Source of the DNA: Macquaria australasica
Lineage: Eukaryota; Chordata; Actinopteri; Centrarchiformes; Percichthyidae
Length of the DNA: 64,000 nt
Reading direction: 5' to 3'
Assembly: GCA_005408345.1 (NCBI GenBank)
Contig: SEMN01000001.1
Span: 2,976,001-3,040,000 of the forward strand
The notes beneath the pieces were generated by a model. That model saw nothing but the letters and a program-made list of their open reading frames with translations. It was not told the DNA's origin and did not search any database. A program made the position numbers and the translations under genes. Below, in pieces: positions 1-10,831 of the stretch (positions are counted from its first letter, which is position 1; each line of letters opens with the position of its first letter).

Positions 1-353
1 ATGTTAATGTAAAAGTATTACAATTATGTTCAATTTATTGGAATGGTACAACATTGTAGCTTAGATGACACTATCTACCAGAAAAGAGAATTTGACTACA
101 AAAGTATCATAGTTATAAGTTATATTGACAAAGGAATTTGGTTTTGTTGTTAATCATGAGTGAACCCCCCTCAAGTGAATTCCTGCTATCCTGATATGAA
201 CTGCGCTGTCAGCTGGTTACATGTTTCAACTCTAACCCTTCACCTCAGTGTCAGAGCTACAGTACATAAGCCTTATAAATACTTGGTTACCAACATTAAA
301 TACGCCAGCCCCTCGGCTCACACATTCAGAATAAAGGAACCGAATGAACTCAC
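1..353 (-). other. capn6-like intron 2, partial
   Basis: This is AT-rich sequence downstream of the exon 2 donor. No calpain exon 3 (EQEWDP...YAGIFHF region) is visible, so the next exon must lie left of the window. The open frame on the plus strand here matches nothing. Confidence 0.6.
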
Positions 354-485
354 CTTCTTCCAGAGGTTTGGCTTCAGAGCCAGACAGGAGCAGGCAGCAA
401 CAAACCAGCAGTTCCCCACTTGTCCCTGGTTCAGGTCATGGGAGCTGATGCCCCGCACAAACAGATGGGGATCATTGCCTATCTC
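354..485 (-). CDS. capn6: capn6-like coding exon 2 (residues 56-99, catalytic Cys exon)
   Basis: The acceptor TTTTCTGTTGTAG precedes 44 in-phase codons ending LKPNLWKK, then a GTGAGT donor. The exon carries the calpain active-site block QGQVGNCWFVAACS with Cys81. The oxyanion-side glutamine and the GNCW core are intact. The His and Asn of the triad would be in exons outside the window. Confidence 0.88.
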
Positions 486-1083
486 CTACAACAGAAAAGG
501 TAACGTGATGGACTTTAGCACACTTTATTCCTACAAAATTACCGTTAAAAAACAAACAAACAAAAACAAAACAGAAAACTTTAAGTAGGTTCTAGGTATA
601 GTTTGTCTTAGAGTATACCTGTAAAATATCACCTGTTTTTCACACGCTTGGTGTCAGCCAGTATACTTTACAGATACTCCTCAGCTTGACAGAGTGGTAT
701 CAATGGCCTTTTCAGTTATGTCGTTGTCATTGGTCTTTATAATAATTGGTGCACAGGTGGTGAGGTGATATTTCTACTTGAACTAACAGTCGTCTGCTCT
801 ACACTGAATGTGTCAAACCCAGTTATTTCAAAACAATTACATTTACATGCCACCTCGTACAGTAAAACGTGACTATGTTCATCTGCAGTGATGGTCCACT
901 ATCGCCTCTGCCACTCACCCCTGGTCGTTTCCACTCCACAAGACCAGTAAGCGGTTTTCTAAAAAACAGCGATGCATTTGTGGCTGGGAACTCCGGATCC
1001 TCAAACAGTGTCTTGTCCTTGATACAGTCCCTCTTCAGCTCAGTGTAGTGCTGGTTTTTGTAGGGGACAGCAGAGGAGAACAT
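354..1083 (-). CDS. capn6: calpain-6-like protein, N-terminal part (join 919-1083, 354-485; incomplete)
   Basis: Two coding exons give the first 99 residues of a calpain. The protein starts MFSSAVPYKNQ and runs through a conserved LFEDPEFPAT stretch and VEWKRPG. It then continues DPHLFVRGISSHDLNQG and GNCWFVAACSCLA, the start of protease core subdomain PC1. The active-site cysteine is residue 81. There is no EF-hand information because the gene runs off the left edge after exon 2. The sequence resembles the CAPN5/CAPN6 (PalB-like, C2-containing) subfamily. Human CAPN6 lies next to DCX, so position favours capn6 over capn5, although the residues look at least as close to CAPN5. Human CAPN6 is a non-proteolytic microtubule-binding protein with lysine at this position, so the cysteine is notable. 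Donors (GTGAGT at both) and the acceptor keep phase 0. Alternative: a capn5 paralogue moved here. Confidence 0.85.
486..918 (-). other. capn6-like intron 1 (between coding exons)
   Basis: A short 433-bp intron with a GT donor at the high end and an AG acceptor at the low end. I see no other feature in it. Confidence 0.75.
919..1083 (-). CDS. capn6: capn6-like coding exon 1 (residues 1-55)
   Basis: The start codon is the ATG whose A is at 1083. The open frame continues upstream only through a GTG, so this ATG is chosen because it aligns with the MFS start of calpain-5. The exon ends CCA GGG followed by a GTGAGT donor, phase 0. A possible acceptor (CTGCAG, exon from 1107) lies just upstream of the ATG, so this may be the second exon of the transcript. 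Confidence 0.85.
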
Positions 1084-1107
1084 GGTCCAGACGCTGAAGC
1101 CTTGCAG

Positions 1108-3174
1108 CTGCAGATTGATGACAGACACCAGACATTTTCTGACTTTATATAGTGTTTAGTAGTGCTTTATGTGTCTCTAACCCCTGACTCTGAGCATTTT
1201 TGGGTAAAGCCTGCTGAAGTGCACTTTATGACCCTGAGTCCCTCTGGACTAACTATGTTCTCTGATGAGCATAAAGCGCTTGAATGGAAAAATGTTATTT
1301 ACAGCATTCTAAAAACTGAAATATTCATCCTCTCTAAAATTGGGCAGTGAATACAGTATATTATTTGGTTTATATGGAAAGAGCCCACAGATGAAAAGCT
1401 AAATTTCTAAATGTATCTCATCAAAGCTAACATTTGTTGTAAACTTATTTTTAATTGCCTGGTGTGCTGTAATTGTCTGGTGGACAAAAGGAAATCACAA
1501 ATGTCTTTTAAATTTTTCTTCTTTTATCCATCAAGACTGACAGAACAGCAAAATAATGACATGTCCTTCACACATTAACAACAGGCAACAAAGGCTGCCA
1601 GTGTGTGTGACTGGCACTTCATGGGCTCATTTTGACCTTAACTGTCAATTATTGTACAAATTACATGAATTGTGTTTAAGGTTGGATTTTGCCTCGAAGA
1701 GAATAACTGTTTTTATGAAGAAGTGATGAACAACTGAGCTGTATTCTCTGGAGAATGATGATATTATAACTCTTGATCTTTTTGTCCTCTCTCACTGACC
1801 ACTCAGGGCTGTATTTGGACAATATGTGCCAATATAATTATTTTGGATGCGTCTTGATATTTTACTTTTTGCCAAGAATAACACATTACAGCGTAACAGA
1901 TGTAATTTATTGGAAGCTACAAGCTCTAAATTGAGGGAAGGTTTGTTCTTCACAAGAAGCCCCCCAAAATATGTATGTATGTGTAAGTCAAATAATTTAG
2001 TAGTAAAAAAACAGTAAAGAATAATCTAGGAAAAATGTATGTAACTTTGCAGATAAATCTATAGTGTAGAGAAAGGACAGCAAATGAACTAGATCTGACA
2101 GGCAGAGAGAAAAGAAATGTCTGGAACTGGAACGGCAGGAACTCTTAACTCTAATGTCTATAATGTCTTGGATGTAAATAAAAAATAAACAAACTAGAGA
2201 TAAACCATGAGAAGAGAAAAGAAATGGAGCGATAAAGAAACAATAAAAGCCCACCTTACCACTTATTCCTTCCTGCTCCACAATAAGGAAATTTCCAGGT
2301 GTTGTACCTGCCTGTATCACCCTCCCACACACAATAGTGGCCTATTTATGCACGGGCATTGTTAGAGCCACACCCAGGCTGCGTTTGTTCTGGATTTTAT
2401 TACCTACCGGTGTTGTTTTACTCTAGAATATGACATTAGGAAGAGTGAAACACCTTCAGATGTCTTAGCTACTGCATTTTTTGATTGAGAAAATAAATCA
2501 TCCTGTGGCTCTGGGTAAAGGGGTAGACGAGGTTGTGAGTCTGTGCTTGAGTGTTATCTGATTGAGAGTTCCTGGCTAATGTGGTCAGGCAGGTTATTTT
2601 TGGTTGGTTATTTGCTCTTCTTTAGAGGACCATAAGTGCAGTGCAGGTCTGTAAACAGTTTGTTTCTTACACCGAGAACGTCCGTTTACAGTATTCAGTC
2701 TTATATTCTCCGTTTAATCTTTGTAATATGTGTAAAGGTGACAGCGGTTCACATTCCAGACATTTCCGTCATATGTGCCGGTACACGGTGGCGATGTTAG
2801 AGACATTGTTTACAGTGTTTTAGTCTTTTTCAGTGCTGTTACAGCAAGAAAATGAACACATCAGATCAGATGAGACAGCAGATACTATTGGTGTAAACAT
2901 AACCTGCAGACTCATTACCACAAGTCAGCACATGTCGTTTAGTAGGGAAGAACAGGCGTAAGGGTTTCAGGCAAGAAAGGAACTGAATATTTCTCATAAA
3001 AAGTAGGTAAGTGATGGTAATCAATCAAATAAAACACAATAAATGACATGTAATTAATACCATGAAACCACAGTGAAGCAAAATATAAGAGAATGTTAAA
3101 ACTTGCAACAAGAACAAGCAACAAGAAACTAAGTGTACGCTTGTAATGCTTCAAAGGTTAAGAGCAACACTCAC
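1108..3174 (-). other. putative capn6-like intron 1 / upstream region
   Basis: AT-rich noncoding DNA between the candidate leader exon and the coding start. I recognise no gene or repeat family in it. The frame at 1997-2332 is low-complexity Phe/Leu/Ser and is rejected. Confidence 0.45.
1144..1151 (-). promoter_or_regulatory. TATA-like box close to the capn6-like start codon
   Basis: TATATAAA reads on the minus strand about 60 bases upstream of the ATG. It could drive a short-leader transcript starting around 1115. The competing reading is that this is intron sequence and the leader comes from the exon at 3175. The sequence alone does not decide. Confidence 0.3.
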
Positions 3175-3420
3175 CTGTGGAGAGCTGTCTTATCCTTGCA
3201 GTGATGAGCTCAAACACATCCAACGTCCTCTTAAGCTCTGGTGAGATGTGTCAGAATCAATCCCACATTACCGTTACATAAAACAACAGCCTTTTACACC
3301 TTTGTCAGAAGCAAATCCAGTTTCTTGAGTTTCAACTTCTGGCTATGAGGGCTTCACCAAATACATTCACTGACACACAAGCACTGGCTGGAAACTGGTC
3401 TGACAAGCACCTCTCTGTAG
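3175..3420 (-). other. candidate 5'UTR exon of the capn6-like gene
   Basis: A minus-strand segment ends CTCTCCACAG followed by a GTGAGTGTTG donor at 3174. It has no long frame but is less AT-rich than its surroundings. It lies 2.1 kb upstream of the coding start in the right orientation. The 5' boundary is a guess. Confidence 0.4.
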
Positions 3421-4583
3421 GAGGAGGTGTTATGCAAAGGCTGATGTGGTGATTTCAAGAAGGGAGGGAAGGGGGGACTGAAACTGAACACCTTCTCTCC
3501 CACCACTCAGCAACTCACAGGTGAAACAAGCAAAAACTTGTCCTGTTCAGTGACTGTAGGTGCTGGATGTTTTGTCACGTTTATCTCTATAAAATCATTT
3601 GCTTTGTTTTGTTTTGCCTCACCAACAAAAAAGAAACATCTTCCAGTTAGCCAGAGGTCAGTCAAATTGAACAAACACAGCTAATAAGCCATGTGCTATC
3701 CTCAAGCTGTAAGTGAACTGTGGTAATAAGACAAACTGGCAGGCACTCAGTGGTTTGGGCTTAACTTTAAAGGAGCACAAGAAGCACTTTGACTCCCTCA
3801 AACAGACACATCTTGTCTGGGTAAGTCCATCCTTGAAACTGAGGGTAAAAGAGGAAGCTGATGAAGAATGTTTGTAGGGAGCCAACAGTAATATGGTAAA
3901 TCCATGCAGGAGCTTAGTAGACAGGCTGAAGAAGAAACTGAAGGAAATCCTACAATGAAAGTAAATCATTTGGATTTGCAGGGATATGAGAGAGGACCAA
4001 TGCAAGGTTTCAGATATGATCACAAGTTCATGAGAAAAGGCATGTTTGAGAACGGGGAAGAAAAAGATCTAGTTTTACAAAGCATGACATGAACCTATTT
4101 AAAAAGAAGGCATCACTGTAAAAGAGTTCAGACCATCGTTAAGGCCTAATAATAATAATAGTCAACATTGCACTGACAGACTATAGTTATAAAAGGGCAG
4201 CCAAAGTGGGGTCTGATGAATGTATATGTTCTCAGAAAGGTTAATGAGAGTGAGACATTAGTTTTTATGAGATGTTGGTCACAACCACAAAGGCAAATGG
4301 GAAGCAATCACTGAACTAAATTCTAAATATTCCAAATGTCCTAAAACTTCTTCACATATTTAACTGATCAACTCAATATATTGAAAGCTAATTATGTTCC
4401 CCATAGCAATGGAGCCCCCCAGTGTTCAGTATCAAATAATTCAATAAGAAGAATACTCACACTGTATGGATAAATTGTGTAAAAGATAGAAACAAATTGA
4501 TGAATTGTGAAATAACTCAAGAAATTATTAAGACTCAACTCATTATTATGAGATTATTCTGAATTATAAACAAATAATACAGC

Positions 4584-4721
4584 AACATTATTCTGTGTAA
4601 TTTTATGAGTATGGGAACTATTTTTCACTTGAAAAATAGTTATACACAAAAATAATGTTGTGTAAAATTACACAACATTATTCTGTGTAATTTTATGAGT
4701 ATGGGAACTATTTTTCACTTG
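4584..4721. repeat. direct repeat (48 bp x2) enclosing an inverted partial copy: foldback structure
   Basis: A 48-bp segment starting AACATTATTCTGTGTAATTT occurs identically at 4584-4631 and 4674-4721. Between the copies lies a shortened reverse complement of the same segment. This creates two perfect hairpins: AACTATTTTTC at 4616-4626 pairs with 4631-4641 (4-base loop), and a 15-bp arm at 4651-4665 pairs with 4668-4682 (2-base centre). The direct-inverted-direct order is what serial template switching during replication would leave. No transposon ends or target duplication are seen. Confidence 0.9.
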
Positions 4722-4787
4722 AGGTGTGGTTTGACCAACTGGTAACTTCTCACCGAATATTGAGAATCTTTCCTCCAGCAAGGCAGC

Positions 4788-4838
4788 AGGTAACCATGGG
4801 TAACAGGTAACTGTAGGTAACAGGTAACCATGGGTAAC
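4788..4838. repeat. 17-bp minisatellite, 3 copies
   Basis: Three head-to-tail 17-mers: AGGTAACCATGGGTAAC, AGGTAACTGTAGGTAAC, then the first version again. Each unit contains an imperfect GGTAAC/GGTTAC palindrome. It sits 67 bases right of the foldback. Confidence 0.85.
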
Positions 4839-7800
4839 CACTCCCCAACATTCTATGCAAGGCAAAGATACACAGCACACTCAAACCTACAGCCAATTGA
4901 CCGGATATGCTGTTATTTATCAAAGGTCATAAATCTGTGACGACACATCAAATGCTAAAACAAACACACACCTTTGACTCATAATTGTCTGCTTTATTGA
5001 AATCTTCACAGCAGTAGTTTGTTTATACTTCAGAAGTATGATGTGTCAGTGAGTAACTATAATTATACAGTGCTATAGGCAGATTGTAACGCATTATAAG
5101 TAGGCTATGTTTATAATGCATTATAGACATGGGCGTCATAGAAAGTCTTACAAAGCAACAAACAAGAAAGCTTTTAAGACCTCTCAAATAATCTGTAGAA
5201 TATATTTTGGAAATAAGAATAAATAAGATGTATAATGTTTGTTGCATCTCCCTCGTACAGTTTAATGTTGTCTGTATTGGTTTTTGTTTAATGTTCTCTT
5301 CTTTTGTTATGTTTGACAATTGTACTTCATGTATGAATATAAAAATGTTAAAATGATGTGATCAGTTGAAATATACTTCTGTGTACCTACTGTAAAGTCA
5401 GAAATATGAACAATAAAGAAGAAAAAAGTAAGTGTTACCAAAACTCTACTTGCACACGAGAAATATCAAAATGTACAATCATGCTCCCTTGAGGATGAAC
5501 CTTTCACTTTTGGACACTCCATGAGCTTTTGTACAGGCCAAAAATATATTTATACATATTTATATTTCATGAACTGATAAAGCGCACTGAAATTAAAGAG
5601 TATGATTATGCTTCCACAGAGATTTTAACCTCATGTCCCCTCCTCTTGTGCCACCCTGAGGACAAACTTGACATTTTCAACCTCATCACTGAGACTCCAC
5701 AAATTGCACAATTATTGTGTCACCACATTGTACACTCTGTACAATGCTTTAGTACTGTGGGATGTAAGGAACATTACAGCCTCTTGGGGCTATTAGCAGA
5801 GATTCAGATTTTTCATTGTGCTGTTACAAAAGCAACAGCTGACAGCTTTCAGCTTGTACTCCAGCAGAGATCTGTCCCACACTGATATGTATCATAATCA
5901 GACTAATCCCCTTGTCATCTTTCTACAAAAAACCCTCATCACCCCAGAGACACACATTTGTGATATATAATAGATACTGTGTGTTTGAGTTTGATTTAGA
6001 CCAGAACAGGTCAAAGAGAAATATCTGTCCAGCCAATATTTGTGAACATGAAACAATTTTTCTCAAAGCCAGAAGGCGGTGAACTTTAACCCTTTTTGTC
6101 GTCAAGATGTGAAATCTGAGACTGATCCAGAGAAGTAGGGTTGAGAAGTAGGTTGACCGTAAGAAGCACAGAGTAATTGGAATAAAGCTTCATTCTCTGG
6201 CACAAAGTAAATAGCGGGGAAGGAAATCTGGGCCCACAATTTCAACTGGACTGAACAAATCTCATCAGATATTAGAGTATTGTTCACAAATATTGATTGG
6301 ACTGTACTGTTCTAGGCCTCAGGCATTACAAATATGAATTCCTACGCATTTCTACAAAGCCTGTTTACTAGAGCTGTTCTTCTACAACTGGTTTGAATTT
6401 AACAGTTGTCCAGCATATTTACCATTCAGAGACCAAACGGCCAAATCTTTGATAAATAATGATTTTTGGCGGAATGGCTTATAAGCTGCGTGCTTTCTTG
6501 TTTTGAGTGATATTTATTATTTCATTCTACCTCAATCAAATCACTTAGCTGCTTAAGATGGAGAATATTTCTTGTTTAATCTGAGCTGATAACAACCTAG
6601 ACAACAGCCAGACCCTGTGACATGAAGCAGCCTCACATCTGTGGAAACTTTAAAGGGTAGTTACAGAGAAATTACTTTTTGCTTCTTAAAAAAAACAGGC
6701 TTATGACCTTACATGACCTACAATGACTGGCAACAAAGACACTCAGTGCCCATGTTAAACATTTACAGTCTTTTTATAGTATTTTTACAGTATGAGATAG
6801 CGACTGATAACATTTTAGTTCCTGTTTGTCTTTCTTCATTTTTGGCAAGATGCCCATCCAGAAGTTGATTTCAGTGAGTCAATAAGTCAATTTTATTAGA
6901 ATTTAAATGCTGATTTCCGTGTGCACACATCATAGCCAGCAGATGGCAGGACATTCATAATGGGAAATGTGTGTAAATGGTTTTAGGTGGTCATTAACAA
7001 ATATGTTGATTTTATTCTGAAATAAGACCCTATTATCATCTGGACTTCTGTTGGCCCCTGATATATGTGAATATTTGATCATAATGGATGAACATTACTC
7101 TTATATTCCACATCTTAGATACATGTTGGGATTATTGTGTGGCTATAGGAGTAATGAACATACAAACTGTCCTCAGTATTTACTATGTTGATTATAATTG
7201 CAAAAATGGTCCTGGGGTCCATGGGGGCAACTAGTTGCCAGAATTAAGATCTAATGCAGTTTATGTGTATTCTGCAAAATCTTTGTACTAATAGTTTACA
7301 TTCATATGGCATTAACTGGAGCAGTCGTTGATATACATACAGTTTCAGTGATCCTTATACCATATTTGATCAACTGATAAAAAGTAGATAAAACCTGGGC
7401 CCTGATATCTGGCTGTTCAAGCAGCTTACAAATGTGAAAATCATGCTGAGCTGCTGTTTGACAGGTTAGGCCACTGCTGAAAATGTGAGAGACAGATTTC
7501 CTGTTCCCATGGTGATGAAGATGGCCATGTAGTGATCTCCACATGAACACAATACTATTTTTAACTCCCAAATCTTTTATCTATTTATATGTCTCTCAAT
7601 AGATTCTTAGGACACATTGAGCACTAGCCATTAGTGCTGCACACATATAATATGCACACACACACACACACGTACTATTCCTTCCTGACTTTGCTGGGAA
7701 AATTCTGGCTCTAAAATGTGCGTAGATCTGTGTTGATCAGAAAAGAAAAGAATCTTTGAGGCCATCACGATAATAAACTCAAGACCAGAAAGGTGAAATA

Positions 7801-10534
7801 CAACTGTTTTAATTGCAAAAGGATACCGGTTAATACACTGAATGAAGCACTGAAACAAGCCACTGTGACATTGCAAAATACCACTAAAAAGGACATTGTA
7901 AATTTCCGGGGGAAAAAAGGCATTCATTCGATCAGAAAGGCATACATATGAAAGAGAACAGGAAGGGAGCGTATTTACACCATGATGAAGTGTCCTGTAA
8001 CTCTACAAAACAAAAGTGTGTTGGGAGGCCTCCTCATTCAAGACGTTTTAAAAATGTTTTACAAACAGCTGTAAACAAAGAGCAAGCCTTCGATGTCCCA
8101 TTTCATTTTTTTTTTTATCAAAAGACAGTAATCTAAAAAAAAGGCACCACTGTAGGTGATGAATTCACACCATCCATCTTACATGGTGGCGGGCCGGTTA
8201 ACACAAGACAACCAACATTTTCTGTTAATGTTTTATATGCTGTAGCACTGTAATAAGCTGTAGAAAACCCAAGGAAACAAGAACATTATTAGCGTGTAAG
8301 GTTATACAGAACCGATAGTTTGAGAAAAATGACAACAAATGGGGTTTTTGTACAAAATGGCAGGTAAAGTGAGGTGTCTCTGCTGTTGGATTAGCCGATA
8401 TTATTAGCTATTGTGCTGGCGTGACAGCACTCCCTGCAGGAGAAAGGTGTAATTCACAACACCAGATAGTTTGGTGAAGGTTTGTCTTGAGCATTAAGTG
8501 GCTGATGAAAACAGCTATTCAAAGCTTATCCAGAGGGCCGGCACCAGATCGCTCCTAAGACATACAACTTTCAGACTGTCACATCATCACAATGAAATAA
8601 CTGCATGGAAATTTCAGTTTTAGTTCATTTATTTTTACGCTATTGGGTATAAAAAGGCTATTCCTACAGAAAAAGAAAAAAAAAAGATTTTTAACTATTC
8701 TTGAATTCGAATGCATAGATGTTAATCTAAAGCATTCTACTGTACATGTGCAGCTTTATTTTTCAATATATTGAGAAATGAATTGTGGTCACGCATTGTG
8801 ATGCTGGCAAGTAGACAGTAAAGTGTCTGTAGCTGTGGTGAACAAGTAGCTCCCTGCTTTGTGCTTCAGTGTCGTCCAATTTAGTGGCTCTCAGGCTCGA
8901 TTCCCTGCAGAAATCTGAGAAAACTCATTTCTGTATTTTAGTAAGACGCACGATGCAAGTCGCGACAATAGAAAAAGAAATATGGCCATAGAAAGTTGCA
9001 CACAGAGGCTTGAAAAGTACTAGTATTTAGAGCTCATGTGAGCGAGTTAAAACTAGAAAAGAAATATCCTAAACAAGTACCCTTGATATAAATTAATAAA
9101 CTTTATAAAAATTTAAAACCCACACATAGATTTAGACAACCATTACGTTTTCATCTCCCCTGTATCTGAGAACTATGCTGAGCCATGCAAAATAGGAGAA
9201 ATCCCACTACTGTTTAGCACCCTGATAAAACTAATTGCTTCAGATGAGCTTGATTTCATCTCGACGTTATTTTGATGCGTTAAAAGTAACATGCATAAAT
9301 CTCCAGGTGTGCTTCCTCCAGAATATTAAAAGAAGTTGACAACTGATAAAGTTACATATTTCCCCCTTTCTATAGTTCTTGGTCTAAAATCATACTTTGG
9401 CTTTGAAACCTTCATGTGTTTATCTTGGAATTTCACACAAAGCGTCACCACTGGTTGGGGTGATGTTTTCATAAACTGGCTTAAAAGGGAATTATTTAGA
9501 CTTGGTCAATAAAAACTGAAGACTGAATATGTGTTGGCTTTTTTTTTTTCTTTCTTTTTAAAAAGGGCCTAATATTTTTTGCTTTGGTTGTTTTTATGCA
9601 CCATTAGGTCCTTCAAAACAGCTTTTTACATGCCCAAAGTTTTATAACCATTCATCAATATCATGCACTGCAGTTTGTGAAAATCTAAAACACAGAGGGT
9701 ATTACCATGTATAGCCTACTGTCTATGTAGAGGGTCAAAATAGAGGAAACACCAACATAAAGACTTCACTGAGGGCTATGTGGGATGCTTTTTCTTACAT
9801 GGTTATTTCCTTGTCCCTGATTAGACAAGATGAATGCCAATTATTGCCAACAGGATTTTGAAGCCTCCATGGTTATGGTGGTTTAAAAGCACCATTTTAT
9901 AGATGGGTTTATAATCTCTCACATATATATATATATATTCAGTTGGGAACATGGATTCTCATTGAGGAGGAGTTGGCTTCTGATCAATAATCCTCTTCAG
10001 TCAGGAGCTGCATCCCACACATGCTCATCCTCTGTGGTGGGACTTCATTTTGGTTCTTCTTTTACTTTGACCATACCCTGTATCATGTTGAGCAAATGTT
10101 AGACGGACATTGTAGTGATGTTATGGAAGCACAGCAACGGACATTGGGCAGAGATGTTATGATGGATAGCTATACACAGTATTTACAGCGGGTTAGAAGG
10201 ACTTTATCTGGCTGAACAGATTTCCTCTGACAAGGAACCATTACCTTTCACACCTTTAACCGTAGGGCAGAAGGACAGGAGGACATGGAGGAACGTCACG
10301 AATACAAGTGATACAAAAGTTGAGTCAGCTCTGACTAACACCCCTAAACATATCCATTTGCTGCTTGGAATTCTGTGACTGAAATATTAAAGTCAGAGTG
10401 CATCGTTTTACAAAATGTTTGAGACCAAAGTGAAACTTTTACACCGTGAAATCTGTTGGTCAGTGAACTGTGTGCCCTTTTTGAGAAACAGTGGCTAACC
10501 TCCACATAGAAACATACATCTGAACATTAGTGAG

Positions 10535-10774
10535 CTGATTGTTACAACGTGGTCGAAACCGATTTATTTATTTATTTATTTTTTAAAAGGTTTGTGTTTG
10601 TGTTATTCTCAAGCAGCAAATGGTTTCATAGCCCTGGTGGCTAAGGCCTTAAAAAGAGACAAAGAGTGGTTCTCCTCGACAACAGGTGGCACTGTAAGTG
10701 AAGGTGGAAGCCTGCAGAGGTGTAAAAACTTCTGTGTTTCAGGCCCAAAAGGAGGCAGGCTGCAGGAGGAGAGT
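10535..10774 (-). other. dcx: dcx proximal 3'UTR with tandem poly(A) signals
   Basis: About 200 bases after the stop, the plus strand reads (TTTA)n at 10562-10582. On the transcript strand this is a run of overlapping AATAAA hexamers. Cleavage 10-30 bases further would give a 3'UTR of about 230 bases. Longer 3'UTR forms are likely, given further hexamers to the left. Confidence 0.5.
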
Positions 10775-10831
10775 CTACATCGATTCGCCGAGAGAATCCT
10801 CATCATCCAGAGATAAGGGCAGGTAGAGATC
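10775..10831 (-). CDS. dcx: dcx last coding exon (residues 334-351 and stop)
   Basis: The acceptor TTTGCAG is followed by DLYLPLSLDDEDSLGESM and TAG. The human end is DLYLPLSLDDSDSLGDSM. This is a very diagnostic C-terminus. Confidence 0.95.
   Translation of the reverse strand, partial: DLYLPLSLDDEDSLGESM

Larger units (their letters stand above)
3421..10534. other. intergenic region capn6-like / dcx, including possible distal dcx 3'UTR
   Basis: No coding exon is supported. Landmarks are the foldback repeat at 4584-4721, the 17-bp tandem array at 4788-4838, and a short CA tract near 7660-7672. From about 7.9 to 10.5 kb there is AT-rich sequence with several minus-strand AATAAA hexamers (for example TTTATT on the plus strand near 8627 and 8756). 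Mammalian DCX has a very long 3'UTR, so part of 8-10.5 kb may be transcribed; I cannot prove it. Confidence 0.45.

Noticed and set aside
160..588. 142-residue plus-strand frame
   Set aside because: Antisense shadow of the capn6-like catalytic exon.
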